A stretch of DNA of 64,000 bases from Halopenitus persicus (GCF_002355635.1 NZ_AP017558.1:1-64000), one strand, 5' to 3'; shown: positions 1 through 7,974, counted from the first letter of the stretch. Notes: generated by a model not told the origin, from the sequence alone. Translations and numbers: made by a program.

Positions 1-2
1 TG

Positions 3-1457
3 GACGCGACGGGTGACGAGCGAGAATCCCCGCGGACGGTGCGATCGTTCCGGGAGGCGGTCGAGAGCACCGGTCACTCGATATACTGGACGGACACGAC
101 CGGAACGATCGAATACGTCAACCCGGCGTTCGAGGAGCAAACGGGATATACCGCCGCGGAGGCGGTCGGCAACAACGCGAACATCCTCCAGTCCGGCGTC
201 CACGACGACCGGTTCTACGAGCGGCTCTGGGACACGATCCTCGCCGGGGAGACCTGGGAGGGCGAGATAATCAACCAGCGAAAGGACGGCGAGCGGTACG
301 CGGTCAAACAGACGATCTCCCCGGTCACGGACGAAACGGGCGATATCGTCCGCTTCGTCGCCATCAACGAGGACATCACCGACCTCAGGGAGTCGCAGGA
401 GCAGCTCAAACGGCAACGCGATCGCCTCGCCGACCTGCTCGACGCCGTTCCCGTGCCGCTGGTCCTCGTCGACCTCGAGGACGGCGATCCGGTCGTCAAG
501 CAGGTGAATCGACGGTTCACGGAGACGTTTGGGTACGCCGCCACGGAGCTTGGCGGGTCCTCGCTCGACGCGTTCATCGCCGACGCGTCCGACGCCGACC
601 GCGCCCGCGAGATCAACGACCGATTGCAACGGGGCGACCGGGTTCGCCGGGAGGTCACGCGAACCACCGCCGACGGGGATCGACGCACGTTCCTGTTCAC
701 CGGGTCGCCGCTCGGAGAGGAAGGCGACGAGGTCCTGGCGACCTACATCGACGTCACCGACCGGAAGCGGACGACGGAGGAACTCGAACGGAAGACGGAG
801 ACGCTCGAGGAGTTCGCGAGCATGGTGAGCCACGACCTACGGAACCCGTTGAACGTGGCGATGGGCCACCTCGACATCCTCGCGGCCGAGTACGACGACC
901 CACACATCGAGCCGGTCCGGCGGGCCCACGCGCGGATGCAGGAGCTGATCGAGAACCTCCTCATGCTGGCGAAGCAGGGCCGACGCGTCGACGAGGTGGA
1001 GACCGTCCCGCTGGCCGACTGCGCGACCGAGAGCTGGGACACGGTCGAGACGACGAACGCGGCCCTCCGGTTCGAGCGCTCGCGAACGGTCCGGGCCGAC
1101 CGAAACCGCCTGCGCCAACTGTTCGGAAACCTATTCCGGAACGCCGTCGAGCACAGCTCGACGAGCCCCCGCTCGCACGCTCGCGGGGACGCCGTCGAGC
1201 ACGGCGACGCGGACGTCACGATCACGGTCGGCGCCACCGACGACGGCTTCTACGTCGAGGACGACGGTCCCGGCATTCCGGAGGACGAGCGCGGCGAGGT
1301 CTTCGAGGCGGGCCACACGACCGCGGCTGACGGGACGGGACTGGGCCTCTCGATCGTCCAGGAGATCGTCGATGCACACGGCTGGACGATCGGGGTGACC
1401 GAGGGAACCGACGGCGGTGCCCGGTTCGAGATCACCGGCGTGGACTCGAATGCGTGA
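3..1457 (+). CDS. PAS-domain sensor histidine kinase, 5' end outside window
   Basis: The frame is open from base 3, so the true start and any N-terminal domains lie left of the window. The visible 484 residues contain a PAS domain with PAC tail (about 20-125, ending AINEDITDLR), a second PAS (about 135-255), a HisKA segment SHDLRNPL with the phospho-acceptor His near residue 277, and a HATPase_c domain with N box NLFRNAVEHS, G1 DDGPGIPEDE and G2 GTGLGLSIVQEIV. No membrane segment is visible, so it is probably a soluble cytoplasmic kinase that autophosphorylates and passes the phosphate to an unlinked response regulator. The signal cannot be read from sequence. Its stop codon lies inside a 22-bp direct duplication. 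Confidence 0.93.
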   Translation, partial: DATGDERESPRTVRSFREAVESTGHSIYWTDTTGTIEYVNPAFEEQTGYTAAEAVGNNANILQSGVHDDRFYERLWDTILAGETWEGEIINQRKDGERYAVKQTISPVTDETGDIVRFVAINEDITDLRESQEQLKRQRDRLADLLDAVPVPLVLVDLEDGDPVVKQVNRRFTETFGYAATELGGSSLDAFIADASDADRAREINDRLQRGDRVRREVTRTTADGDRRTFLFTGSPLGEEGDEVLATYIDVTDRKRTTEELERKTETLEEFASMVSHDLRNPLNVAMGHLDILAAEYDDPHIEPVRRAHARMQELIENLLMLAKQGRRVDEVETVPLADCATESWDTVETTNAALRFERSRTVRADRNRLRQLFGNLFRNAVEHSSTSPRSHARGDAVEHGDADVTITVGATDDGFYVEDDGPGIPEDERGEVFEAGHTTAADGTGLGLSIVQEIVDAHGWTIGVTEGTDGGARFEITGVDSNA

Positions 1458-1495
1458 GCGGTCGCCGGCGTGGTCGAATGCGTGAGCGGTCGCCG
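1446..1495. repeat. 22-bp direct duplication across the kinase stop codon
   Basis: Positions 1446-1467 and 1474-1495 are identical (tcgaatgcgtgagcggtcgc, then cg), period 28. The first copy contains the TGA stop of the histidine kinase at 1455-1457. Confidence 0.9.
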
Positions 1496-1674
1496 ACCGG
1501 AGCGGGAGAACGCATTCATCGCGAGCACGGGAAACGAGGTCACCGACCGAGGTGACGACCGAAAAACGACCGGTGATCGGCTACCTGGCGTTGTCTTCGC
1601 GATCCTGGTGGCGTTCGTTCGCCTTCGCGACGTCGTCCGCCTCGAACGAGGTCGTATGACGAGCCCGTTCGCCT

Positions 1675-1890
1675 TCAGACGGTCCACGTGATCCGTGTCC
1701 CCTCCTGGATCGGGGTCCTGTCGGACTCCTTGGCGGCCTCACCGTTCGAAAGTTGATCACGGTGGAGACAGCCGAGACAGCCGTGAACCTCGTCCTCGAC
1801 TCCGAAGACGCGGATGAATCGTCGACTCACCGCGGCGCCGCAGCGTCTACACCGTCGGTTCGGATCGGTCGAGCTCGTCTGGTCGGGCAT
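1675..1890 (-). CDS. small zinc-ribbon protein, DUF7563-like
   Basis: 71 residues with two CxxC knuckles (CRRC near residue 14 and CLGC near residue 38) separated by a segment RRFIRVFGVEDEV, the arrangement I associate with the haloarchaeal DUF7563 mini-proteins. One zinc ion is probably bound; the role is unknown (nucleic-acid or protein contact is a guess). The ATG at 1890 is about 33 bp after a TATA-like GGTTATAC (1921-1928 on this strand), which fits a leaderless transcript. It is a single gene, not joined to the kinase or to phnM. Confidence 0.75.
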   Translation of the reverse strand: MPDQTSSTDPNRRCRRCGAAVSRRFIRVFGVEDEVHGCLGCLHRDQLSNGEAAKESDRTPIQEGTRITWTV

Positions 1891-1920
1891 ACGCCGGGGA
1901 TGGGACGGGGAAACGTTTGA

Positions 1921-1928
1921 GTATAACC
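1921..1928 (-). promoter_or_regulatory. TATA element of the zinc-ribbon gene
   Basis: GGTTATAC on the minus strand, centred about 34 bp before the ATG at 1890. Spacing suggests a leaderless or near-leaderless mRNA. Confidence 0.5.
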
Positions 1929-2069
1929 CACATAACGTCCCGGTTCGAGCCGATCGGAACTCCCTACCCGTCCGTGCCGGCTTACCGTGGCTCCGGAAAC
2001 GTACCGGACTCCGGAACGCGGGATCGGCGCCCGAAAAAACGCACCGACCTCACGGGACAGCCGGGGCGA

Positions 2070-3257
2070 TCACGAGCCGACCGGTCGGGGCGATCGGGAG
2101 ACCGGTTGCGATGAATGGCCGGTTCGGATGGCCTCCGTGCCGTCGACGAAGACTCGCGTGACCGTGGGTGTCGGGTCCGGATCCACGACGATGAGGTCGG
2201 CGCGAGCCCCCACCTCGATGCGTCCCCGTTCGGTGAGCCCGACGGTGTCGGCCGGGTTTCTGGTCACTCGGTTCACGCGGGTCGCAAACGGTTCGCCGGT
2301 CTCGACGAACGGGGCGGCGAGGAGCGACGGCGGATGGTAATCGGAACAGAGCACGTCGACGAGGCCGTGTTCGACGGCGGTTCGGACGCTGAGGTTGTCC
2401 CAGAGGCTCCCGCCGCGGACGAGGTTCGGCGCCCCCATCGCGGTCACGAGCCCGAGGCTGGTCGCTCGGCGGGCTGCCTCGATCGTGATCGGGTACTCGC
2501 TGATCTCCACCCCGTGATCGAACATCGCTTCGACGTCGCCTGATGACTCGTCGTCGTGGGAGGCGACCGGGATGCCGCTTCGCCGTGCGAGCGAGACGAT
2601 CCGGTCGATACGATCTCGACGGGCGGTCGATTCTATCGACCCGCGTGTCCTCGCGATCTCCTCGACGGCTTCGGCGGGCCAGTTCCGGTCCTCGACGTAG
2701 TGGCGCTCGAACTCGTCCGCGTCGTACTGACCGTCCCCCGGCAGATGACACATCACCGAGAGCAGGTCGACGGCGACGGCGTCGTCCTCGACGAGTCGTT
2801 CGACGGCGCTCACGCTCGCGTCGGTCAGCTCGCAGCGCGCGTGGAACCGGTTGTCGCCGAGGGTATACTCCTCGCCGGCGAGCTCACGGGCGATCGATTC
2901 GGCACGCTCGAGGCTGCGGCCGTCGTCCGGCGCGTCCTCGAACGCGATCGCGTGGAACTTCGTCGTGACGCCGTTGAGCAGGTTCGTGCGGTCGGCGCTC
3001 GTCAGCGCGGTTCGAAGATCGACGTCCGCACCGGAACGCGGGGACCGGTGGTGCTCGATGTCGTCGCCGTGGAGGTCGATGAGACCCGGCATAACGAGCT
3101 GTCCGTTCGCGTCGATGGTCGTCGCGCCCGGAATCGCCCGATCGGGTGTTCGGCCGACCCGCGTGATCCGGTCTCCGTCAACGACGACGTGGCCGTTTTC
3201 GACGATGCCCGACGGCGTGACGACGCGACCGTTCCGAATCTCGGTGAGACGGGTCAT
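2070..3257 (-). CDS. phnM: alpha-D-ribose 1-methylphosphonate 5-triphosphate diphosphatase (PhnM)
   Basis: 395-residue amidohydrolase-superfamily enzyme. PhnM removes diphosphate from ribose 1-methylphosphonate 5-triphosphate in the C-P lyase pathway. Visible features are the N-terminal beta-sandwich strand ending in GLIDLHGDDIEHH (metal ligands), the DLRTALTSADRTNLLNGVTT segment typical of PhnM, CHLPGDGQYD, the ASHDDE ligand motif and SDYHPPSL near the C-terminus, followed by VGLTERGRIEVGARADLIVVD, the usual amidohydrolase tail. Family length is about 380 residues, so it is full length. No other phn genes are in the window, so it may serve a split pathway or act on another substrate. The ATG at 3257 overlaps the stop of a 30-codon leader ORF (ATGA). 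Confidence 0.88.
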   Translation of the reverse strand: MTRLTEIRNGRVVTPSGIVENGHVVVDGDRITRVGRTPDRAIPGATTIDANGQLVMPGLIDLHGDDIEHHRSPRSGADVDLRTALTSADRTNLLNGVTTKFHAIAFEDAPDDGRSLERAESIARELAGEEYTLGDNRFHARCELTDASVSAVERLVEDDAVAVDLLSVMCHLPGDGQYDADEFERHYVEDRNWPAEAVEEIARTRGSIESTARRDRIDRIVSLARRSGIPVASHDDESSGDVEAMFDHGVEISEYPITIEAARRATSLGLVTAMGAPNLVRGGSLWDNLSVRTAVEHGLVDVLCSDYHPPSLLAAPFVETGEPFATRVNRVTRNPADTVGLTERGRIEVGARADLIVVDPDPTPTVTRVFVDGTEAIRTGHSSQPVSRSPRPVGS

Positions 3258-3346
3258 CGGTCCGTGCTCCCGGGTCGTGGATGGATCCGGCGCGTCGCGA
3301 TGCCGGCACGGGTACTCATCGGTTTCGGGTCAGGAGGATGGATCAT
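3254..3346 (-). CDS. leaderless mini-ORF coupled to phnM
   Basis: ATG at 3346 opens a 30-codon frame (MIHPPDPKPM...PGSTDR) whose TGA at 3254-3256 overlaps the phnM ATG as ATGA. The start is about 33 bp after a TATA-like GTAACAAAG (3375-3383, minus strand) and no ATG lies between. By spacing, ribosomes on a leaderless mRNA would translate this frame first and re-initiate at phnM. The peptide resembles nothing I know. One of a series of such mini-ORFs in this window. Confidence 0.5.
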   Translation of the reverse strand: MIHPPDPKPMSTRAGIATRRIHPRPGSTDR

Positions 3347-3374
3347 TCTAACCCGACCCTATGAACAGCCGGGG

Positions 3375-3383
3375 CTTTGTTAC
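3375..3383 (-). promoter_or_regulatory. TAACAA-type TATA element, phnM leader
   Basis: GTAACAAAG on the minus strand, about 33 bp before the mini-ORF ATG at 3346. The same word recurs before the plus-strand DUF7344 gene at 16579. Confidence 0.45.
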
Positions 3384-3668
3384 TTCTTTGCTACCATGGG
3401 TCACGGATCGGCGTCGAAACGGGTAGGAGACGGTTACGCTCCGAACGACGCCTATAAATCGACTGATAGCGTCGGGGCGCGACGTCACGATGGCGTGAGG
3501 GAACCGGAGATCCTTTGAGAACGGGAATAGATACTGTCGGACGGACGGCGCTTGAACGAGCGAGCGGCTCGAGCGCCGACTCCGGCTCGTCGGATCGGCG
3601 ATCTCGTACGATGAACCTACTGGAAGGTAGAGCATTACTATGTCGTGTGCGATCCCTCCTCAGTGTAT

Positions 3669-3776
3669 ATGACGGAATTCCTGTCCGAAAGCGACCAGAA
3701 CCGGATCGACGAGTTCGCGACGACGCCGGCCTACAAGCGAGACCCCGAGATGCTCGTACCGAAGGACGACGATTGA
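3669..3776 (+). CDS. 35-residue conserved-looking small protein
   Basis: ATG at 3669 gives a 35-residue acidic peptide starting MTEFLSESDQNRIDEFATTP and ending KRDPEMLVPKDDD. It resembles the N-terminal segment (RIDEFATTPAYKRDPE) of haloarchaeal HTH-type proteins, so it may be a free-standing mini-protein or a truncated regulator. A TATA-like GCATTACTAT (3632-3641) lies about 32 bp upstream, fitting a leaderless gene. Codon use is haloarchaeal (Asp and Glu rich, GC third positions). Confidence 0.5.
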   Translation: MTEFLSESDQNRIDEFATTPAYKRDPEMLVPKDDD

Positions 3777-3813
3777 CGGTCCCCCTGCCACTCGCTCGCG
3801 GCGTCATCCCGCC

Positions 3814-3893
3814 CACGGTCTCCGATCACGGTGACGTCGGCTCACGGTCTCCGATCGCCGTGACGTCGGCCCACGGTCTCCGATCGCGGTGGC
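3814..3893. repeat. 29-bp tandem repeat, nearly 3 copies
   Basis: Unit starts cacggtctccgatcrc, then sgtgacgtcggc, at 3814, 3843 and 3872 (period 29). The third copy decays where it meets the 3' end of the glycosyltransferase gene at 3899. Confidence 0.85.
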
Positions 3894-3898
3894 GAACC

Positions 3899-4813
3899 TC
3901 ATTCGATCGCGCGTCGATACACGTCGAGGACGTCCTCGGTCACCGCCTCGAGGCTGAGATCCGCCACGTGACGCCGTCCGTCGGATCGTCGATCGCTCGC
4001 GAGGACGTCGCCGAGCCGATCCACGAGCTCGCGCTCCGAGTCGCAGACGTAGCTGCCGGTGACGTTCTCGAGCCGATCCCGGAGCTCGCCGACGTCCGTC
4101 GAAACGACCGGCAGGTTACAGGCCATCGCCTCCTTGACCGAGTTGGGAAATCCCTCGTGGCGTGACGTGAGCAGCAGCGCGTCGGCGGCGTTCATATACG
4201 CCGGCACGTCGTCGTGATCGACTCCATACACGACCTTGAGTTCGACCCGTTCGGACGTCTCCTCCCGGACCGCGTCCACGACGCGCTCGGCCATCGGGTG
4301 GCGTTTGACCTCCCGAGTCGGGTCGTACGGAAAGAGGACGTAGGTTCCGTCCGGGTCCCAGCCGACCGCCGTCCGCGCTTCCGTCCGGTCCATCGGCGTG
4401 AACTTCTCGAAGTCGATCCCGTGGGGTATCACGTGCGCGTCACGGCCGAGTTCACGGCGCATCTCCTCGCTCATCACGATGATCTCGTCACAGAACCTCG
4501 CGCTCCCCTTCGTCACCCAGTCGAGCGACCCCATAACGTCGGATCCCCATAACGACAGCACCACCGGCCGGTGGCGTTGTGCCAGCGCGAACGGCGCCGT
4601 CAGCCCGTAATTGGCGTGGACGACGTCGTACTGGTCGAACGTCCGGCCGAGGACGGCCAGATGGAACCGGAGATAGTCGATCACCGTCCTGGTGTCCTGC
4701 AGCGATTCCCGCCCGGGTACCTGGATGACGTCAACCGAGACGTGTCGCTTGAGCGACCGAACCTCCTCGTCGAAGAACGGCCGCGGGGACGTCACCAGGA
4801 TCAGCACTTTCAT
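3899..4813 (-). CDS. GT4-type (GT-B) glycosyltransferase
   Basis: 304 residues. The N-terminal lobe begins [18 protein letters not shown] and has [14 protein letters not shown] and [10 protein letters not shown], a donor-lobe hallmark of haloarchaeal GT4 proteins. The C-terminal lobe has the Glycos_transf_1 nucleotide-sugar motif ([25 protein letters not shown] as separate segments SRHEGFPNS and [17 protein letters not shown]) with the EX7E glutamates. It transfers a sugar from a nucleotide donor to a growing glycan at the cytoplasmic face. It is somewhat short for the family (usually 330-400). It is transcribed away from the DUF354 gene from a divergent promoter with a matching TATA box. Confidence 0.9.
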   Translation of the reverse strand: MKVLILVTSPRPFFDEEVRSLKRHVSVDVIQVPGRESLQDTRTVIDYLRFHLAVLGRTFDQYDVVHANYGLTAPFALAQRHRPVVLSLWGSDVMGSLDWVTKGSARFCDEIIVMSEEMRRELGRDAHVIPHGIDFEKFTPMDRTEARTAVGWDPDGTYVLFPYDPTREVKRHPMAERVVDAVREETSERVELKVVYGVDHDDVPAYMNAADALLLTSRHEGFPNSVKEAMACNLPVVSTDVGELRDRLENVTGSYVCDSERELVDRLGDVLASDRRSDGRRHVADLSLEAVTEDVLDVYRRAIE

Positions 4814-4842
4814 CGGTACGTATCCGACCCGTCCTCATCACG

Positions 4843-4852
4843 TTAAGTATAC
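4843..4852 (-). promoter_or_regulatory. TATA box GTATACTTAA of the GT4 gene
   Basis: GTATACTTAA on the minus strand, about 35 bp before the GT4 ATG at 4813. An identical decamer on the plus strand (4921-4930) serves the opposite gene, making a perfect 10-bp inverted repeat. Confidence 0.6.
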
Positions 4853-4920
4853 AGCAACTAACGGGGTGATGTGTGACGGTCCCCTCCGGTCGACGGTCGA
4901 CGTCCGTTGGAGAATGTAGC

Positions 4921-4930
4921 GTATACTTAA
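4921..4930 (+). promoter_or_regulatory. TATA box GTATACTTAA of the DUF354 transcript
   Basis: GTATACTTAA about 33 bp before the mini-ORF ATG at 4958, and a mirror image of the box at 4843-4852. A shared regulator binding both boxes would act on both transcripts. Confidence 0.6.
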
Positions 4931-4957
4931 TGCTCCATCCCGGCATTCTCGGGCCGG

Positions 4958-5080
4958 ATGGTTACTTCGACGACACGATCGATCGACGCCGGTCGGCTGC
5001 GCACACTCGCCGCCCCTGCCCCCGTCAGTAATACCCTTACCCCCGTCAGTAATATCCCTGCCCCCGTCAGTAATATATGA
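4958..5080 (+). CDS. leaderless 40-codon ORF coupled to the DUF354 gene
   Basis: ATG at 4958 opens MVTSTTRSIDAGRLRTLAAP and runs through the triplicated repeat (three PVSN units) to a TGA at 5078-5080 that overlaps the next ATG as ATGA. The start is about 33 bp after the GTATACTTAA box. It is Ala, Pro, Thr and Val rich with no recognisable domain. Probably a leader peptide or translational feeder for the downstream gene. An alternative is that only the downstream gene is translated from an SD-less 5' UTR. Confidence 0.5.
   Translation: MVTSTTRSIDAGRLRTLAAPAPVSNTLTPVSNIPAPVSNI
5014..5076. repeat. 20-22-bp tandem triplication ending at a start codon
   Basis: Three units of the type ccctgcccccgtcagtaata at 5014, 5034 and 5056. 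The last unit ends directly at the ATG at 5077. Each unit carries an agtaatat word; the middle one (about 5048-5055) lies 22-29 bp before the ATG and could act as a TATA box of its own. Confidence 0.9.
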
Positions 5081-6153
5081 GAGTCATCATTACGATCCAG
5101 CATCCGGCACACGTCCACTTCTTCCGACACACGATCCGGGCGCTGCAGGCGGCCGAGCACGACGTACACGTCCTCACACGGGAGCGCCCGATGGCGTTAC
5201 TGCTGCTGGACCACTACGGCATCGAATACGACGTCCTGACGGGGCCGTTCGATTCGCCGGTGAAGATGGTGGTCGGACAACTGCGGTACGAGTACAACGT
5301 GTTCAAGGCGGTCCGTCGTCTCGACCCCGACGTCATCACCGCCATCGGCGAACCGGCCATCGCGCATTCGTCCACGCTGTTCGACGTGGAGTCGGTTCTG
5401 TTCACCGACACCGAGCACGCGACGCTGGGGAACGCGCTCGCGTTCCCGTTCGCCAGGCGGGTGTACACGCCGGACTGTTACGAGGACGACATCGGTTCGA
5501 AACAGGTCCGATACCCGGGCTATCACGAGCTCGCCTACCTCCATCCGAACCGGTTCGAACCGGATCCGAGCGTCCTCTCCGACGTCGGCCTCGACCCGGC
5601 GGACCGGTTCGTCGTTCTCCGGTTGGTGGACTGGAACGCGGCACACGACGTGGGCGACAGCGGCTTCGAGGACGTTGCTGACGTCGTCGAGTCCCTCGAG
5701 GACACGGGCGTTCGCGTGTTCATTACGGCCGAGGGCGGCGTCCCCGAGGCGGTCGAGGACCATCGGCTGCCGGTCGAGCCACACCGCGTCCATCACCTGC
5801 TGTATTACGCGGACCTGTTCATCGGCGAGAGCGCAACGATGGCGACCGAAAGCGCGGTGCTCGGCACACCGGGGATCTTCGTCTCGACCAGCCGCCGCGG
5901 ATACACGAACGAACTCGAGGAGCGGTACGGGCTGGTGTTCAACTTCTCCGGGCAGGACAGACAGACGCAAGCCGTCACGCGGGGGATCTCGATCCTCGAC
6001 GACTACGATCAGGAAACGTGGGACGACCGCCGCGAGCGGATGCTGGCCGACAAGATCGACACGACGCAGTTCATCATCGGCCGGATAACCGAGGCGGCCG
6101 ACCGACGGGACCGGGTCGAGCGCTCTAGCAGGGATAGAGCAGCACGTTCGTGA
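5077..6153 (+). CDS. DUF354 family GT-B-like glycan protein
   Basis: 358 residues that match the archaeal DUF354 family throughout: N-terminal IQHPAHVHFFRHTIRALQ, DPDVITAIGEP, FTDTEHATLGNALAFPFA, the YPGYHELAYLHP segment, and a C-terminal donor-like lobe with FIGESATMATESAVLGTPG and SRRGYTNELEE. The fold is GT-B-like, related to UDP-GlcNAc 2-epimerase and glycosyltransferases; the reaction is not established. Neighbours suggest sugar transfer or nucleotide-sugar modification for surface glycan. The last 29 bp overlap the 3' end of the convergent gene (6125-6153), where the tail is Arg-Ser rich and looks like a late extension. Confidence 0.85.
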   Translation: MRVIITIQHPAHVHFFRHTIRALQAAEHDVHVLTRERPMALLLLDHYGIEYDVLTGPFDSPVKMVVGQLRYEYNVFKAVRRLDPDVITAIGEPAIAHSSTLFDVESVLFTDTEHATLGNALAFPFARRVYTPDCYEDDIGSKQVRYPGYHELAYLHPNRFEPDPSVLSDVGLDPADRFVVLRLVDWNAAHDVGDSGFEDVADVVESLEDTGVRVFITAEGGVPEAVEDHRLPVEPHRVHHLLYYADLFIGESATMATESAVLGTPGIFVSTSRRGYTNELEERYGLVFNFSGQDRQTQAVTRGISILDDYDQETWDDRRERMLADKIDTTQFIIGRITEAADRRDRVERSSRDRAARS

Positions 6154-7627
6154 CGTGCAGCTCCGGATCGGACGTGTACAACGCGATCTGGTCCGTCGTC
6201 CCGCCGTCGGGATCGCCCACGTCGGCCCGCGGGTGACCGAACGGCGTGCGGATCGTCGTCCAGTCACTGCCGACCTCGAAGGTGCGGTTTATCCGTTCGT
6301 CCGCCGTTTCGAGTTCGGAGAGGTCGTACCGGACGGTCGCGGTGACCCGTTCGTCCGCCGGCGACCTGACGTCCGCCTGAACCATAAACACGGGAAACAT
6401 CGGGTTCGTCCGGACCCGTCTGCCGTGCATCCCGCCGAAGTCGTCGTCGCCGAAGTCCGCTCCCATCCGCCAATACGCCCGATCCGCCGAGACCGCCGGC
6501 GCGTTTCCGAACGCTCCCCAGAACCCGTCCTCGAAGTCCTCGTAGTGGGGGGTGTTCTCGTTGACGATGTCGCCGTCCTCGAGGTCCCACGGGAGCAGCA
6601 ACCCGCCCGTCGCGCTTGCGACGTCGAGTTCGCCGTTCGCCCGCTTCTCGACGGCGTAATCCAGGATCTCCTCGATGGCCGTCCAGTCCTGAACGGAGTG
6701 GGAGTGGAAGAAGAACATCGCCCGGTCCGTCGTCCGCAGCAGGTCGTCGATGATCCCCTTCACCTCGTCGATCTCCGCTCGAGTGGTCACCTCGTCCAGC
6801 ACCGTCGACGCGTGGGTGTGTGGGGACGTCTTCGCGAAGACCGATTGGGGGTCCGCGCCCCTGAAGGCGGCCTGTACGCCCCCGTGACCGCTTCCCTGGA
6901 ACAACGAGCGGATCATGTACGACTTCGCCATATCCAGTTCGCCGAAGTTGATGGACGAGCCCTCGCGAGCGGTCATGAACGACACTGGAGCCCCGACCTT
7001 CTCCTCGACGTGTCGCTTCTGGCCGAGCAGGAGCCGCTCCAGCCGCTCGATGGTGGCGCCGTCGCGGTCGGGATCGAGTTGGCCGTCGTTTCCGCCGACG
7101 CCCCACTCCTCGTCGTCGAGGGCGTGATCCGACAGCTCGCTCGTGAGCTCCTGCACCTCGCCGGTGTAGATCCCGATCTCGCCCCCGTTGAACATGATCT
7201 CCCGGGCCTCGTCCGGACCGATCCTGTTCGCCTCCTGGAGTTCGTTCTGGAAGGCGGTGCTATCGCCGACGCCGATCTCCCACGGAAGGTTTCGGTCCAC
7301 CATCCGCGGCATCGCCTCGGTCAGCTCCACCGTGCGGCCGCCCTCCGAGTGGAACACGAGCGTCGGCTTCGTCTTCGCGACGGGGAACGAGGCGAGCGTC
7401 TGTTCCATCATCATCGTCCAACTCGCATAGCGGGAGCCGGCAATTCGTCCCGCGGCGAAGTCGTCACGATCGTGGCCGTACGTGAACGTGTGCCTGCTTC
7501 GAACCCTTTCCGCCTCGGCCGTCTCGGCATCGATCGGCCCGAGCCGTATCGGAACCGTTTCGTTCGTCTCGGTATCGATCGCGATCAGCGTACCGTCCCG
7601 GTTGATGAGTCGTATCTCGCCGGTCAT
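6125..7627 (-). CDS. large conserved protein of unknown function, deacetylase-like traits
   Basis: 500 residues without signal peptide or membrane segment. I do not recognise a family with certainty. A short beta N-terminus (GEIRLINRDGTLIAIDTETN) is followed by an alpha/beta region with TLVFHSEGG, GGEIGIYTGEVQEL and AMFFFHSHSVQDW, which recall NodB-type polysaccharide deacetylase strands, and a C-terminal beta domain ending TSDPELHVTNVLLYPC. I chose ATG 7627 because it forms an ATGA overlap with the preceding gene; a 23-codon extension upstream is Arg/Gly rich and lies over that gene. Possible roles are glycan hydrolysis or glycan binding. It probably works with the small exported protein before it. 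Confidence 0.65.
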   Translation of the reverse strand: MTGEIRLINRDGTLIAIDTETNETVPIRLGPIDAETAEAERVRSRHTFTYGHDRDDFAAGRIAGSRYASWTMMMEQTLASFPVAKTKPTLVFHSEGGRTVELTEAMPRMVDRNLPWEIGVGDSTAFQNELQEANRIGPDEAREIMFNGGEIGIYTGEVQELTSELSDHALDDEEWGVGGNDGQLDPDRDGATIERLERLLLGQKRHVEEKVGAPVSFMTAREGSSINFGELDMAKSYMIRSLFQGSGHGGVQAAFRGADPQSVFAKTSPHTHASTVLDEVTTRAEIDEVKGIIDDLLRTTDRAMFFFHSHSVQDWTAIEEILDYAVEKRANGELDVASATGGLLLPWDLEDGDIVNENTPHYEDFEDGFWGAFGNAPAVSADRAYWRMGADFGDDDFGGMHGRRVRTNPMFPVFMVQADVRSPADERVTATVRYDLSELETADERINRTFEVGSDWTTIRTPFGHPRADVGDPDGGTTDQIALYTSDPELHVTNVLLYPC

Positions 7628-7908
7628 GCGTCGTCGATACCCTCCAGAACGAGCGATCCGCCCGGTTCGATCGTGAGCGTTCCCCGATCCTCCCATCGGA
7701 TCATCCGATACGAACCGGCGTCGCCGGCGGAGACGACGTGCTCGCCTCCGGACGGGATGTGCAGCGTCTCCGACGCGGGCGGTACCGTCCGGTTCGATCC
7801 CCAGGATCCCGGATCGATCGGGAGATCCGATAGCATCGACCGCCCGACGAACGCACCGACGCCGACCGTCGCGACCGCCACGAGAACCGTCCTGCGGTCT
7901 ACCGGCAT
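7624..7908 (-). CDS. small exported beta protein with Tat-like signal
   Basis: 94 residues. The N-terminus MPVDRRTVLVAVATVGVGAF has a twin-arginine followed by a hydrophobic stretch, as in haloarchaeal Tat signals or anchors. The rest (ETLHIPSGGEHVVSAGD, GTLTIEPGGSLVLEG) is beta-rich and hydrophilic. It ends with an ATGA overlap to the 500-residue gene, so the two are one operon. The start codon sits in the first unit of an 18-20-bp tandem repeat, each unit of which carries its own ATGCCGGT. Confidence 0.65.
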   Translation of the reverse strand: MPVDRRTVLVAVATVGVGAFVGRSMLSDLPIDPGSWGSNRTVPPASETLHIPSGGEHVVSAGDAGSYRMIRWEDRGTLTIEPGGSLVLEGIDDA

Positions 7909-7974
7909 AGCGATCCAGTTACCGGCATCGGTCCAGTTACCGGCATCAGTCCAGTTACCGGCATCGGCCCAGTT
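7901..7974. repeat. 18-bp tandem repeat that multiplies a start codon
   Basis: Four units: 7901-7920 (20 bp), then 7921-7938, 7939-7956 and 7957-7974 (18 bp each), type accggcatcggtccagtt. On the minus strand each unit reads ATGCCGGT; the real gene begins in the unit nearest to it (ATG at 7908). The 18-bp units are in frame with each other (MPVTGP repeated) but the 20-bp unit shifts that frame out of the gene. Confidence 0.92.

Noticed and set aside
1470-1691. 73-codon plus frame after the kinase
   Set aside because: Overlaps the duplicated repeat and the zinc-ribbon gene; no coding signature.
4731-4946. Minus frame starting MPGWSIKYTL over the divergent promoter
   Set aside because: Runs through both TATA boxes into the GT4 gene in another frame; not the ATGA frame, so not counted among the coupled mini-ORFs.
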